Of a DNA stretch of 64,000 nt, positions 52,389-61,850 are shown piece by piece. Numbering within the stretch: position 1 is the stretch's first letter; each line of letters begins with the position of its first letter. The translations under genes were made by a program, and so were the position numbers. Under the pieces are notes generated by a model that saw only the letters and a list, made by a program, of their open reading frames with translations, did not search any database and was not told the DNA's origin. Source of the stretch: Bacteroides sp. GTDB lineage: Bacteria; Bacteroidota; Bacteroidia; Bacteroidales; Muribaculaceae. The stretch is from positions 1 through 64,000 of the forward strand of contig JAAVEA010000026.1 in NCBI GenBank assembly GCA_014801535.1, written 5' to 3'.

Positions 52389-53245
52389 ATAGCCCCAGTT
52401 ATCAGCAACGGAGGGTCGCTGTAGGCAATCTTCGTCGGACTCCCGGACCGGTTCTCCACAATCGTGAGCTGAAGGTATCTCAGAATGCCGAACAATACGG
52501 GCAACGCCGTGATATAAAGATATTCCGAATCGGGACCTTTCCCATATTTGGGCTGAAGTGTGTACATAATGTATCCTATTATCAGCACGGCTCCTAACAG
52601 AGAGAGAGCCGAATTAAGGAATGGCACAGTGTAACCTGACACGCTTCTTCTCCCCTCCTGTTTTTCTGAACATTCCACCAGAACCACTTCGTGACGGCGT
52701 TTGGCAAGCGCAAGAAAGAGGGCAAGGAGAAAGACCATTATCACAATCCATTGCGAAAGCCATATCTGTGACGCAACTCCTCCCATGACAACCCTTAACA
52801 CAAAACCAATCGCAACTATCATCACGTCAACAAGCACAACGTGTTTAAGAGCAACACAATATAGAATATTCAAGGATAAGTAAACAGCTATTATCACCGT
52901 GCAACCCCACGGGAGGGTAAGTATGGAAACAATCAACGATAGAAGTGCGGCAATGGCTCCTGAAATCAACGCCTCTACAGGACTGACCATGCCTGATGCA
53001 ACCGGCCGTTTACATTTAATGGGATCGAGACGGTCATATTTGCTGTCGAGCACGTCATTGAGACAATATACTGAAGAGGAGACAAGGCAGAAGGAGATTG
53101 CCGCCAATATTGAATTTATCCAGCATTCTGTATCAAGGAGCCTTCCACCGAATATCATGGCCAAAAACACCACGCCGTTCTTTATCCACTGATGCGGACG
53201 CAGAAGACGCATTATCCCTTTCCACTTCACATTATTATCTTTCAT
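52352..53245 (-). CDS. UbiA-family prenyltransferase, decaprenyl-phosphate phosphoribosyltransferase type
   Basis: 297 residues with nine predicted helices. The start RLLRPHQWIKNGVVFLAMIFGG, first Asp motif NDVLDSKYDRLDPIKCKRPVASG (about 63-85), second motif region VLVDVMIVAIGFVLRVVMGG (about 135-155) and LFLALAKRRHEV match the branch that joins PRPP to decaprenyl phosphate. Quinone or heme enzymes of the same superfamily lack RPHQWIKN. The product would be polyprenyl-phosphoryl-5-phosphoribose. It heads the four-gene operon that ends at 48975. Confidence 0.82.
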   Translation of the reverse strand: MKDNNVKWKGIMRLLRPHQWIKNGVVFLAMIFGGRLLDTECWINSILAAISFCLVSSSVYCLNDVLDSKYDRLDPIKCKRPVASGMVSPVEALISGAIAALLSLIVSILTLPWGCTVIIAVYLSLNILYCVALKHVVLVDVMIVAIGFVLRVVMGGVASQIWLSQWIVIMVFLLALFLALAKRRHEVVLVECSEKQEGRRSVSGYTVPFLNSALSLLGAVLIIGYIMYTLQPKYGKGPDSEYLYITALPVLFGILRYLQLTIVENRSGSPTKIAYSDPPLLITGAIWLITFILIIYL

Positions 53246-53414
53246 AAACGTAACTCTTCTTGTAAGATGCTTTTCACTGCAAATTTACAAAATAAATTTT
53301 CAAAATCTTCTGCTTAACATTTGTTTTTAGTATCTTTGTAGATTATAGACCTTTTCGCTTCATTATTATCACTTCTTGAATAAGGATGAATCGTCCACTT
53401 GACAAGCAATAAAT
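53246..53414. promoter_or_regulatory. Divergent promoter region
   Basis: Minus strand: TAAATTTG at 53287-53280, about 35 bases before the UbiA-type start. Plus strand: TATCTTTG at 53331-53338, about 75 bases before the ATPase start. Neither has a TTG at 19-22 bases, so these are candidates only. Confidence 0.4.
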
Positions 53415-54968
53415 ATGGAAGAATTAAGATATCCTTTAGGAATACAGACTTTCTCTCGAATTATCGAAGGTGGCTATGCATACGTTGATAAGAGTATGTT
53501 TATCCCTCCATTGATAAAGGCGGCCACCTCTATCTTTCTCAGCCGTCCGAGAAGGTTCGGGAAAAGCCTCACTCTCTCCATGCTCCATTCTTTTTTCAAT
53601 TGCGAAAGGGAGCTTTTCAAGGGTCTTGCCATCGAGGAGATGGATGTAGAATGGGTGAAACGACCTGTCCTTCACTTCGATTTCAATGCTGAGGATTACC
53701 TTCGCCCCGACGGTTTGGAACTGATTATCAATAGATATCTGTCGAAATATGAAAAAATATATGGAATAACCGACATTGACAACTCATTATCAGGAAGATT
53801 TGCAAAGCTAATAGAGACAGCAGAGTTAGCCGAAGGTCAACAGCCTGCCATTTTATTTGATGAATACGACAAGCCTTTGTTGGGAATCGAGGATAAGCCT
53901 GAACTGTTTGAAAAGAACCAGTCCATCCTGAAAGGTTTCTTCGGAGTCCTCAAATCTATGGAGAGGCATATATTTTTCGCTATGCTGACTGGTGTGGCAA
54001 GGTTTAATAAGGTTTCCATTTTCAGCGATTTGAACAACCTCCGCGATATATCCTTGGAGAACGAGTTTGCGGATATATGTGGCTGGACTCAGGAGGAACT
54101 GGAGAAAAATTATGGTCCGGGAATCAAAAAACTTGCCGACCGACACTCAATCTCTTTTGAGGAGACGATCGACAGGTTGCACCATTTTTATGACGGTTAT
54201 AAATTCGCTCCTTACGGAAGCCGTCTTTATAATCCGTTCAGCGTGCTTAACGCACTGGCTAAAGTGGAATTCGGGAAATATTGGTTTCAGACGGGCACTC
54301 CTACTTTCCTTGCAAAAAGAATTATGAAGAACAAGCTTCTCCTCCCCTCGCTCAACAGCCAATGGGTGGAGCAGACGGAGCTGGAGGCGGTAGGAATGAA
54401 TGACAACAACCCAATTCCATTACTATTCCAGACCGGTTATCTTACAATCAAGGATTCCGACGGCTACGAGATGGAGCTTCACTTCCCCAATGAGGAGGTC
54501 GAGACAGGCTTCGCACAGCAACTCACCAAACTTTATCTCCCTGAATTGGCCGACCTGAACGGTGTGTTCGGTCTCCGCAAGTTCCGCCTGGATCTCCGTG
54601 CCGGAAAGATTGAGGACTTTATGTTGCGTCTGCAGACAATGATAAAGGATATTCCTTACGAAAAGCATGATGAACAACTTTATCAAAACGTGATTTACCT
54701 GCTTTTCACGCTTCTCGGCACCGATGCCAGAATGGAGGAACATTCCAACAAGGGAAGAACAGACCTTACCATCAGGATGAAGGATTATATCTATATATTT
54801 GAATTCAAATATAACAGATCATCAGCCGAGGCTATGAAGCAGATTCATGATAGAGATTATGCGGGACGCTTTGCGATGACAGAGAAAACAATCTTCCTTA
54901 TCGGAGCCAATTTCTCCAAGGAGGAAAGAGGACTTAAAGATTGGATCATAGAAAGAGTTGATCGCTGA
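53415..54968 (+). CDS. AAA-ATPase-like / PD-(D/E)XK nuclease-like protein (DUF1703)
   Basis: 517 residues with an AAA-ATPase-like domain (about 5-210) with GGYAYVDKSMFIPPLI, the Walker A-like SRPRRFGKSLTLSML (about 43-57) and Walker B-like AILFDEYDKPLL (about 144-155). The C-terminal domain of PDDEXK_9 type has GRTDLTIRMKDYIYIFEFKYN (about 445-465), matching the E/D-xK nuclease core. The family is very common in Bacteroidales, present in many copies, and of unknown role; a mobile or defence function has been suggested. It is the only gene in this locus with no link to glycans. Confidence 0.88.
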   Translation: MEELRYPLGIQTFSRIIEGGYAYVDKSMFIPPLIKAATSIFLSRPRRFGKSLTLSMLHSFFNCERELFKGLAIEEMDVEWVKRPVLHFDFNAEDYLRPDGLELIINRYLSKYEKIYGITDIDNSLSGRFAKLIETAELAEGQQPAILFDEYDKPLLGIEDKPELFEKNQSILKGFFGVLKSMERHIFFAMLTGVARFNKVSIFSDLNNLRDISLENEFADICGWTQEELEKNYGPGIKKLADRHSISFEETIDRLHHFYDGYKFAPYGSRLYNPFSVLNALAKVEFGKYWFQTGTPTFLAKRIMKNKLLLPSLNSQWVEQTELEAVGMNDNNPIPLLFQTGYLTIKDSDGYEMELHFPNEEVETGFAQQLTKLYLPELADLNGVFGLRKFRLDLRAGKIEDFMLRLQTMIKDIPYEKHDEQLYQNVIYLLFTLLGTDARMEEHSNKGRTDLTIRMKDYIYIFEFKYNRSSAEAMKQIHDRDYAGRFAMTEKTIFLIGANFSKEERGLKDWIIERVDR

Positions 54969-54977
54969 ATATAGAAT

Positions 54978-56048
54978 ATGCAACTTAACCCTAAAAAAAT
55001 AGTAGGAAGTTTGGGTCGTAGATATGGGGGACATAAATTCCAAAAAGTCAGAAAGGCTTACTATGACTCGATCAGGATAAGCAAGGACTTGATTGGAACA
55101 GTTGCCGTGTTCCTCAAATTGAAGGCTCCATGGTCTCTTGACAAGGACGTTGATAAAAAACTCTATCATGACCGTGAGGAGAAAGTGACTAAAACTGGTG
55201 TGATATGCATGCTTGACGGAGCCATATATCACGGTGGTCTCACCGACCGGTTAAGAGGCATTCTAACCGCATATCGAGAAAGCAAGAAAAAAGGGTTGCC
55301 ATTCTATATCCTATGGAATGATTCTTTTAATCTGTCAGATTATCTTCTTCATACCACATTCGACTGGCGAATCTCGGAGGAGGAAATCAGCCGATCACGG
55401 AAAAATTCAAGGGTCGTAGTGATCGACGACATGACGCCCCGTCAAAGTCTATGGCGCATGAGGGCAGCCCTTCTATCTCCTCCGCGACAATTGCATCTTT
55501 ACACTAATGCAGACAGCGCGATAGGAGAATACGCAGAACTTTTCCCAAAGCTTTTCCGCCCTTCCAAACGGCTTCAGGATGCCATAGACAGACATAAACA
55601 GAAACTGGGAGATAATTACTGGGTGTTCACTACCCGCTTCCTAACACTTTTGGGCGACTTCAACGATTGGTCCGGAATAGTGTTACCGGATGAAGAGAAA
55701 GAGAGACTGATGAAAAAAGTGGCCAATGAGATAGAATTTTTATCTAAAGGGCGTCCGGAGGGTACGGGAATCATGGTTACAAGTGATAGCAGAAGCTTTC
55801 TGGAGTATATCAAAAAAGGGAATCCTGATCTATATGTGGTAGAAGGAAAAATTCGTCACATTGATCTTGACAAAGATGCCTCCCCGGAGGACCTTGATGA
55901 CTCCACCATGAAAACATTTGTTGACCAATTACTTATAATGGGAGCTGACAAAGTGGTAAGGATGCGCACAGAAGGGATGTATGCTTCCGGGTTCGCACGG
56001 TTCGCTGCCGAAGTGGGGAAAGCCGAATTTATTGATCATATCTTTTAG
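54978..56048 (+). CDS. Fucosyltransferase-like (GT-B) protein
   Basis: 356 residues without signal peptide. The segment AIYHGGLTDRLRGILTAYRESKKKGLPFYILW (about 82-113) matches the GxxDRLRG-type opening seen in the NodZ/POFUT-like and related fucosyltransferase fold. The C-half has NYWVFTTRFLTLLGDF (a TxR-type nucleotide site?) and GIMVTSDSRSFLEYIKK, typical of the second Rossmann half. The ADKVVRMRTEGMYASGFARFAAEVGKA ending recalls the S-x-F motif area. Donor GDP-fucose is plausible but not shown. It starts 9 bases after the ATPase gene and is followed by the flippase. Confidence 0.6.
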   Translation: MQLNPKKIVGSLGRRYGGHKFQKVRKAYYDSIRISKDLIGTVAVFLKLKAPWSLDKDVDKKLYHDREEKVTKTGVICMLDGAIYHGGLTDRLRGILTAYRESKKKGLPFYILWNDSFNLSDYLLHTTFDWRISEEEISRSRKNSRVVVIDDMTPRQSLWRMRAALLSPPRQLHLYTNADSAIGEYAELFPKLFRPSKRLQDAIDRHKQKLGDNYWVFTTRFLTLLGDFNDWSGIVLPDEEKERLMKKVANEIEFLSKGRPEGTGIMVTSDSRSFLEYIKKGNPDLYVVEGKIRHIDLDKDASPEDLDDSTMKTFVDQLLIMGADKVVRMRTEGMYASGFARFAAEVGKAEFIDHIF

Positions 56049-56073
56049 AAACTGTTTTATATTCCAAAAGAGA

Positions 56074-57543
56074 ATGGCCGAGATTAAAGAGGAAAACAGC
56101 TATACCAATATTCTGAAAAGGCTTTCAGCATTCGGAGGAGTGCAGATATTCAATATCCTCCTCTCTCTTCTGCGCGGTAAATTCGTCGCCCTCTTTTTAG
56201 GGCCTGCCGGAATGGGGGTCGCCTCGCTTTACACCTCCTCTCTATCTCCTTTGCAGCAATTCTGCGGATTAGGGCTCAATTTAGCAGTAGTAAAGGAGAT
56301 TGCGGCCAACAAAGATAAGGAGACCTCCTTGAGAAGAGTCATGAGGGTTGCCTTACGGCTTCTTATCTTCACCTCCCTGTTAGGCACAGTGGTTACACTC
56401 GCAACCGCTTCCGTATGGAGTGAGTTCTCTTTCGGCAACTTCAACCACACATCAGCCTATCTCTGGCTTTCCATTTTTGTAGGTCTTTCCATAGCGGGTG
56501 CCGGTCTTTTGGCGTTGCTGCAAGGCTTGGGAGAAGTGAAACGGCTGTCGAAAGCCACCCTTGTGGGTGGCATGTCAGGACTTGTTTTCGGAGTACCCCT
56601 ATATTACTTTTTCGGACAACAAGGTATCGTGCCGGCAATGATTGCATTGGCTCTATCCTTGTTTCTCTTCTATTATATTTCTTTCAGAAAGGTATCACGC
56701 CACATACTCCGTCCTGAAGTAGGAGAAGAGTCGTCTAAAGAAGACAGAAAGCTTATCAAAGCCCTGCTATCAATGGGGTTTATCCTCTTAGTCGGTTCCT
56801 TGGCCGGACAGCTTATCACTTATCTTATAAATCTATATATCCGTATCTACGGTTCGTTAGACGATATCGGTCTGTTTCAGGGAGCGAATTCAATTACCAA
56901 TCAATACGTAGGCATGATAATGAGCGCACTTGCATTGGATTACTTTCCCCGGTTGTCGGCAGTTTGTAAAGACAATAGAGAGATGAGAAAGATTGTGAAC
57001 CGTCAGACGGAAATTGTAATGCTGGTCGCAACTCCACTGATAATCCTTCTTATCCTTACAGCCCCCTTGGTGATACGCCTCCTGCTTACCGAACAGTTTT
57101 TATCCATACTCCCTCTAATACGCTGGATGGGACTCGGAATGCTTATTCAGGCTTTGGCCTTTCCGCTGGGATATATATATGTGGCAAAAGACGACCGCAA
57201 GGCTTATATATGGATGGAATGTGTATGGGCCAACATCTGCTGGCTGGCATGCAGCGTAATATTCTATCACATTTTCGGATTGTTAGGTCTCGGCATAAGT
57301 CTGGTAGCCAGAGGAGTAATCGACATTATTATCAATTACGCCGTTTGCCGCCGGCGATATTCCTTCTCTTACAGCCGCGATGCGCTCAATGCAGTGACAC
57401 TGTCTCTGCTTCTGGCCTCAGCCACCTTTGCAATTTCATTATGGAACAATGCTCTGTCGTATATAGCTATGACCATTCTTCTTATCGCGGCATCCTTCTA
57501 TTCATTTCTTCTTCTTCGAGGAAAGATCAGGCGCCAGCCTTGA
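56074..57543 (+). CDS. Wzx-type O-antigen/polysaccharide flippase
   Basis: 489 residues from the ATG at 56074 (MAEIKEENSYTNILKRLSAFGG); the longer track start overlaps the previous gene. It has 12-14 hydrophobic helices with the MOP-superfamily opening IFNILLSLLRGKFVALFLGPAGMGVASLYTSSLSP and a middle FQGANSITNQYVGMIMSALALDYFPRLS. It would move undecaprenyl-linked glycan repeat units across the inner membrane. No Wzy polymerase is evident in the window. The 3' end overlaps the convergent GT2 gene by 42 bases. Confidence 0.88.
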   Translation: MAEIKEENSYTNILKRLSAFGGVQIFNILLSLLRGKFVALFLGPAGMGVASLYTSSLSPLQQFCGLGLNLAVVKEIAANKDKETSLRRVMRVALRLLIFTSLLGTVVTLATASVWSEFSFGNFNHTSAYLWLSIFVGLSIAGAGLLALLQGLGEVKRLSKATLVGGMSGLVFGVPLYYFFGQQGIVPAMIALALSLFLFYYISFRKVSRHILRPEVGEESSKEDRKLIKALLSMGFILLVGSLAGQLITYLINLYIRIYGSLDDIGLFQGANSITNQYVGMIMSALALDYFPRLSAVCKDNREMRKIVNRQTEIVMLVATPLIILLILTAPLVIRLLLTEQFLSILPLIRWMGLGMLIQALAFPLGYIYVAKDDRKAYIWMECVWANICWLACSVIFYHIFGLLGLGISLVARGVIDIIINYAVCRRRYSFSYSRDALNAVTLSLLLASATFAISLWNNALSYIAMTILLIAASFYSFLLLRGKIRRQP

Positions 57544-58518
57544 AAAGATAAAAGCCCCTAATCTATGCGGGAACAGGAACAGAGCCAGATATTTATGACT
57601 TACATTATTTTTAAGTATCGTAAGATCGGCGTTTTTTCTGCTCAGTTTCTGCATACTTCTCACTTTCCGTAACTCTTCTTTAGAGAGGGTGGCCTCACCC
57701 AACATTCTTAATGAATCAAAATAACAATGGAAGTTCTGCCGCTCCATCAGTTTTCGCTCTTCAGAATGCTCTGCATAATGACTTCTGATGAACGGGATGA
57801 GCAGCGAATTATTCCATAGCAGCCCGAAAGCGCGTAAATCGGTTGTATGTGTGATCGATGACGGATTTTCACGGTAAAGGTATTTCACATCACACACCAT
57901 CACATTACGCGCATTGAAAAGAAGATGACGGCTTAAATACTCATCAATGTAAGAACGGACCTCGATATCGTCTTCGTTGATATTTTCAAATGCTTTTAAA
58001 TAAACATCTTTCCGGATAACCCCTCCATTGCAGTGAATCCTCCATCCATCAAGGGTATACTTCACCATGTCGCGACCGCTCATAACCTTTCCATATAGAG
58101 TGGAGTCGTGTCTATAAGGAGAACCCGACCGGTGGCCATCCCAGCTATACATTATGGGGAAACAGATATCCATCTTTTCCTCTATTTCCACAGCTGCCAA
58201 CAGACTCTGCAAATAACCGGGTTCTATCGCATCATCCGAATCGAGCGGCGCGATGAACTCTCCTCGAGCATTTATTATGGCAAGTTTTCTGGGAATGTAT
58301 GCTCCACCCGATTGACGCTCGGTCTGAAGCACCCTTATCCGGGAATCGCTGTCGGCAAAATCCCGTGCCATCGCCAAAGTATCGTCTTTAGAACAGTCAT
58401 CGACAATAATCAGTTCCCAGTCATCTACAGTCTGAGACAATATGGAGTTTACCGCAACCGCCAAATAAGCGGCCGCATTGTATGCGGGTATGACAAATGT
58501 CACCTTAGGATGCTGCAT
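57502..58518 (-). CDS. GT2-family glycosyltransferase
   Basis: 338 residues: VTFVIPAYNAAAYLAVAVNSILSQTVDDWELIIVDDCSKDDT (about 5-46), a GGAYIPRKLAIINARGEF segment and the DxD-type motif APLDSDDAIEPGYL (about 91-104). The C-terminal region has few marks. It probably extends the same glycan as the neighbouring enzymes. It starts 5 bases after the SGNH-like gene ends and continues that minus-strand operon. Confidence 0.88.
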   Translation of the reverse strand: MQHPKVTFVIPAYNAAAYLAVAVNSILSQTVDDWELIIVDDCSKDDTLAMARDFADSDSRIRVLQTERQSGGAYIPRKLAIINARGEFIAPLDSDDAIEPGYLQSLLAAVEIEEKMDICFPIMYSWDGHRSGSPYRHDSTLYGKVMSGRDMVKYTLDGWRIHCNGGVIRKDVYLKAFENINEDDIEVRSYIDEYLSRHLLFNARNVMVCDVKYLYRENPSSITHTTDLRAFGLLWNNSLLIPFIRSHYAEHSEERKLMERQNFHCYFDSLRMLGEATLSKEELRKVRSMQKLSRKNADLTILKNNVSHKYLALFLFPHRLGAFIFSRLAPDLSSKKKK

Positions 58519-58523
58519 AATAA

Positions 58524-59429
58524 TTACTGATTGGAAAGACTGTCGCGGAGCATAAGGCTGAGTTTACGCGCTCCAATATCGGAAAGATGATCGGAATCAT
58601 GAAAATCCTCATCTTTAAAATTATCTGACATGAAAAAATCATAATACTTCATATTACAGTTTTCTCTTAGTCCTCTTATCTTTTCACGCATCTCCTCATA
58701 TTGTTTTCTATCAATCGCGCTGCTGAATTCTGTGATCACCGGGGTAGTGATAAAGATAAGTTCTATATTTTTTTCTTTACAGTAAGACACCAGTTCCTTT
58801 ATCACATTTTCCACCTTTTCTGGACGTCCGGGTAATATCTGGGTCAGATCATGCGCTCTATCCACTGCTTTTTCCTTCCAGTTCGGTTCGCGATGAGCGA
58901 GATCGAAGCCAAGGCCGAAGCCGAGCGTATCACAAATATTGAGTTCCTGTGGCATGATCAGATTGCGCAGACGCCCTGCATATGATTTGAAATCAGTAAT
59001 ACACAGGTTATAAAGAGAAAAGTCGGAATGCAGCGGAAGGCCCATACCAACCTTATATTGCACGCATAGGCCATGATCCATATCTTCCAAAGCCGGATCC
59101 CGGAAAGTGAAGTATGATATCGGAACTATAACCGTTTCAAGATTCGGCATATCGGAGTGAAATGTCTTTAACAGAGCAAGATCATATTCCGGAGTCTGCG
59201 ATATGTTGGCGAGATTAAATACGCTGTCTCCCAAAACGGAGGGAATAATGCCGTAATAGGTATGTGACGACCCAAGGACAAGGATTTTCACCTTATCTCC
59301 GTTCTCCCTCAGCCAATCAGCCTTGTAACGGTAAGGGGTCTCTATCGAACGCACCACGAGCTCCCCTATAAAAAGCAGTCCTAAAACCAAAAGCGAGAAC
59401 CACAGTATTTTCTTCAAAAACAACTTCAT
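58524..59429 (-). CDS. SGNH/DltD-like O-acylation partner protein
   Basis: 301 residues from the ATG at 59429 (MKLFLKKILWFSLLVLGLLFIGE), which overlaps the stop of the MBOAT gene as TGATG; the longer track start lies inside that gene. One N-terminal membrane helix is followed by an SGNH-like domain with VLGSSHTYYGIIPSVLG (the catalytic Ser in GSSH, about 51-54) and a C-terminal DxxH block at DSDHLSDIGARKLS. Such proteins work with MBOAT enzymes to pass acyl groups to polysaccharide outside the inner membrane. The tight overlap strongly suggests a functional pair. Confidence 0.82.
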   Translation of the reverse strand: MKLFLKKILWFSLLVLGLLFIGELVVRSIETPYRYKADWLRENGDKVKILVLGSSHTYYGIIPSVLGDSVFNLANISQTPEYDLALLKTFHSDMPNLETVIVPISYFTFRDPALEDMDHGLCVQYKVGMGLPLHSDFSLYNLCITDFKSYAGRLRNLIMPQELNICDTLGFGLGFDLAHREPNWKEKAVDRAHDLTQILPGRPEKVENVIKELVSYCKEKNIELIFITTPVITEFSSAIDRKQYEEMREKIRGLRENCNMKYYDFFMSDNFKDEDFHDSDHLSDIGARKLSLMLRDSLSNQ

Positions 59430-60850
59430 CAGAACTGGAAATATATAAACTGTTCGGTATTCCCCGAGAATATCAGAACCGTTAGAAACAGAATAAGATA
59501 AAGAGACCACCTTACAGGAGCATACACACCGATCCCTTTTGAAAAAAGATCAACCGGAGATTCATACCTTCTGCCTATCCATTCGGCTATGAGAAGCAGG
59601 ATACACCAGCCGACAGCACGCTTCCCCATCACCTCACCCACAGGCGGAGCAGTAAACATCAGACCGATATACCCGAATGCTTCTTTAAGATGTTTCGCAC
59701 GGAAGAGTATCCAGCCGATCATAACCAGCAGGAATGTAAGTCCCATGGCAAACACAGACTTCGCATACGCCTGCATCCCTACGGATTCCTTATCCTCTCT
59801 CTTTTTGCCAAGCATTGATGGCAAATAAAGCAGTGCATGGTATCCGCCCCATGCAATAAAGGTGAAATTGGCGCCATGCCATAGACCGCTGGTTAAAAAA
59901 ACAATAACCGTGTTTCTTATTCTCTTCCACTTCCCTTTTCTATTTCCGCCTAACGGAATATAAAGGTAGTCACGAAACCAGGAAGTGAGCGAGATATGCC
60001 ATTTTTGCCAGAATTCCTTTATATTTTTTGAGAAATAAGGCAGCCTGAAATTGTGCATCAGCTCAACACCGAAAAGACGTGCCACACCGCGGGCTATATC
60101 GGAATAACCTGAAAAATCACAATATATCTGAATAGTAAATAAAAAGGCTCCGATCCACAGATTCAAGGCTCCCACACTCTGATAATTTTCGAAGATCTTG
60201 TCTACCATCGGGGCACAATTATCGGCGATAACCATCTTCTTGAAAAGTCCCCATAATATCAGGCGCAGCCCTTCCACTCCTTTCGCATAATCAAACCTAC
60301 GGTTACGGAGAAACTGAGGGAGCAGGTTGGTGGCACGTTCTATAGGGCCGGCCACAAGTTGAGGGAAGAAACTTATGAAGGCCATGAATGCGAAGAAATC
60401 GGGAGTGGCGGTAATCTGACGTCTCTTTACATCGATAACATAACTCAACGCCTGAAATGTATAGAACGATATACCGACCGGAAGAATTAGATCAAGGGTT
60501 ATGGAATCCACTTCCCATCCAACACCCGCCATCATCCTGGCAAAGCTTACAGAAAAGAAATTGAAATACTTATAAACGCAAAGTATCCCTAAATTCAAAA
60601 CTACGTTCCCCCATAGAGTCGTTTGTCGTATAAGTCTTTTGGCTGATCGTTCCACTATCAGCCCGCTTGCGAAACTACTCACTGATGTTATAAAAATCAA
60701 CAGCAGGAATATAGGATTCCACCATCCATAAAACAGATAGCTTGCAACAATGAGGAATATGTTTCTGCTCTCACGACTCTTAAACAGAAGCCAGTGAAGG
60801 AGGAAGACCACAGGTAGGAAGAAAAGAAACTCTGATGAATTGAAAAGCAT
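59429..60850 (-). CDS. MBOAT-family O-acyltransferase (AlgI/DltB-like)
   Basis: 473 residues, with about ten to twelve transmembrane helices. The family marks are LILPVGISFYTFQALSYVIDVKRR (about 124-147), SFFPQLVAGPIERATNLLPQF, WHISLTSWFRDYLYIPLGGNRKG and GLWHGANFTFIAWGGYHALLYL, whose His325 is the catalytic histidine. It moves acyl groups (likely acetyl) across the membrane onto a glycan. It starts 28 bases after the GNAT/FemAB-like gene. Confidence 0.93.
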   Translation of the reverse strand: MLFNSSEFLFFLPVVFLLHWLLFKSRESRNIFLIVASYLFYGWWNPIFLLLIFITSVSSFASGLIVERSAKRLIRQTTLWGNVVLNLGILCVYKYFNFFSVSFARMMAGVGWEVDSITLDLILPVGISFYTFQALSYVIDVKRRQITATPDFFAFMAFISFFPQLVAGPIERATNLLPQFLRNRRFDYAKGVEGLRLILWGLFKKMVIADNCAPMVDKIFENYQSVGALNLWIGAFLFTIQIYCDFSGYSDIARGVARLFGVELMHNFRLPYFSKNIKEFWQKWHISLTSWFRDYLYIPLGGNRKGKWKRIRNTVIVFLTSGLWHGANFTFIAWGGYHALLYLPSMLGKKREDKESVGMQAYAKSVFAMGLTFLLVMIGWILFRAKHLKEAFGYIGLMFTAPPVGEVMGKRAVGWCILLLIAEWIGRRYESPVDLFSKGIGVYAPVRWSLYLILFLTVLIFSGNTEQFIYFQF

Positions 60851-60878
60851 TTGATAAAACTTTTTGGGAAGTGATGAT

Positions 60879-61835
60879 TCAGATTTTCAATTCCCATCTC
60901 TGATAGGCCACTCCGGTAGCACCATATGAAAATTTCTGCCGCAATAATCCGGAATTGAGATAGCGACCGTGATCTTCATTGGAAATTCCGAAATCAAAAT
61001 ATGCCTTATCGGAATAACGCTCACGTATAAGCCAATCGAAAAGCGGGGTCAGCAGGTTTAATTCCCGCCCCAGAGGTGTGGATGCTATGTACTGGGCGTG
61101 TGCTACCCTGCCTGTATCATAAACCATGACTCCGGCCTGAAAACCTTCCTCCGGTCTATCTTCAAGTCTAAGGGCGAACATACGGATATTTTCAGGAAAC
61201 CTTTCTTTCAAAATAGAGATCTCCCGGGCCGTATGAACAGGCTGTGTGTCGTGACGATCCTGCAGGCAAGTCTTTACCATCTGCATAAATTTCTCAGAAT
61301 CATCGGTTTCATCTATTATCACCCGCAGTTCAGAACTTTTTCTAAGGGTCCGTTTCCGAAGTTTATTATAATGAATAGGATATGAAAGATTTATTGCCGA
61401 GCTTAGATTAATCTCCGAGACAGTGGCTCCCATGCGAAATAGTGCATACACATCTTCTTGCGAAGGCTGTGCCGAATATATCCATGGAAGGGGTTTATAG
61501 TCCAAAGCAACAATTCCTGCCGCTTTCCATATCTCGACAGCAAGTTGAAAAATCTCCAGTAGATCGCTGCCATCGAGATGGGAAGGAGGGAGAAGCCACC
61601 CTCCGTAGGTAAGACCCTGATGAGAGTGCAACACTCCGGAGGAGTCAACATTGGCCGGCAACATAGCAACGAGCTTGTCCCCTTTATAAGCCATCCAGGA
61701 ACAATCCGCAAAACGATCGGAATGATAATCCATATAGCCACGCTCGAAAAGAAATGTGGCATTACGAGATTTTCTTACGAAATCATCCCATAATTCTCTA
61801 TCATCCCGACTGTATCTCCTTATATTCAACTCCAT
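60879..61835 (-). CDS. GNAT/FemAB-like acyltransferase
   Basis: 318 residues without signal peptide. Two GNAT-like halves: RNATFLFERGYMDYHSDRF...SWMAYKGDKLVAMLPANV (about 26-62) and FALRLEDRPEEGFQAGVMVYDTGRVAHAQYIAST (about 215-250), the latter with the FemAB-type strand pattern. GGWLLPPSHL resembles CelD/BcsL-type members. The acceptor is unknown: peptidoglycan stem peptide or a sugar amine are both possible. Its neighbours point to modification of the surface glycan. Confidence 0.72.
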   Translation of the reverse strand: MELNIRRYSRDDRELWDDFVRKSRNATFLFERGYMDYHSDRFADCSWMAYKGDKLVAMLPANVDSSGVLHSHQGLTYGGWLLPPSHLDGSDLLEIFQLAVEIWKAAGIVALDYKPLPWIYSAQPSQEDVYALFRMGATVSEINLSSAINLSYPIHYNKLRKRTLRKSSELRVIIDETDDSEKFMQMVKTCLQDRHDTQPVHTAREISILKERFPENIRMFALRLEDRPEEGFQAGVMVYDTGRVAHAQYIASTPLGRELNLLTPLFDWLIRERYSDKAYFDFGISNEDHGRYLNSGLLRQKFSYGATGVAYQRWELKI

Positions 61836-61850
61836 GTGCAGTATTGACTT

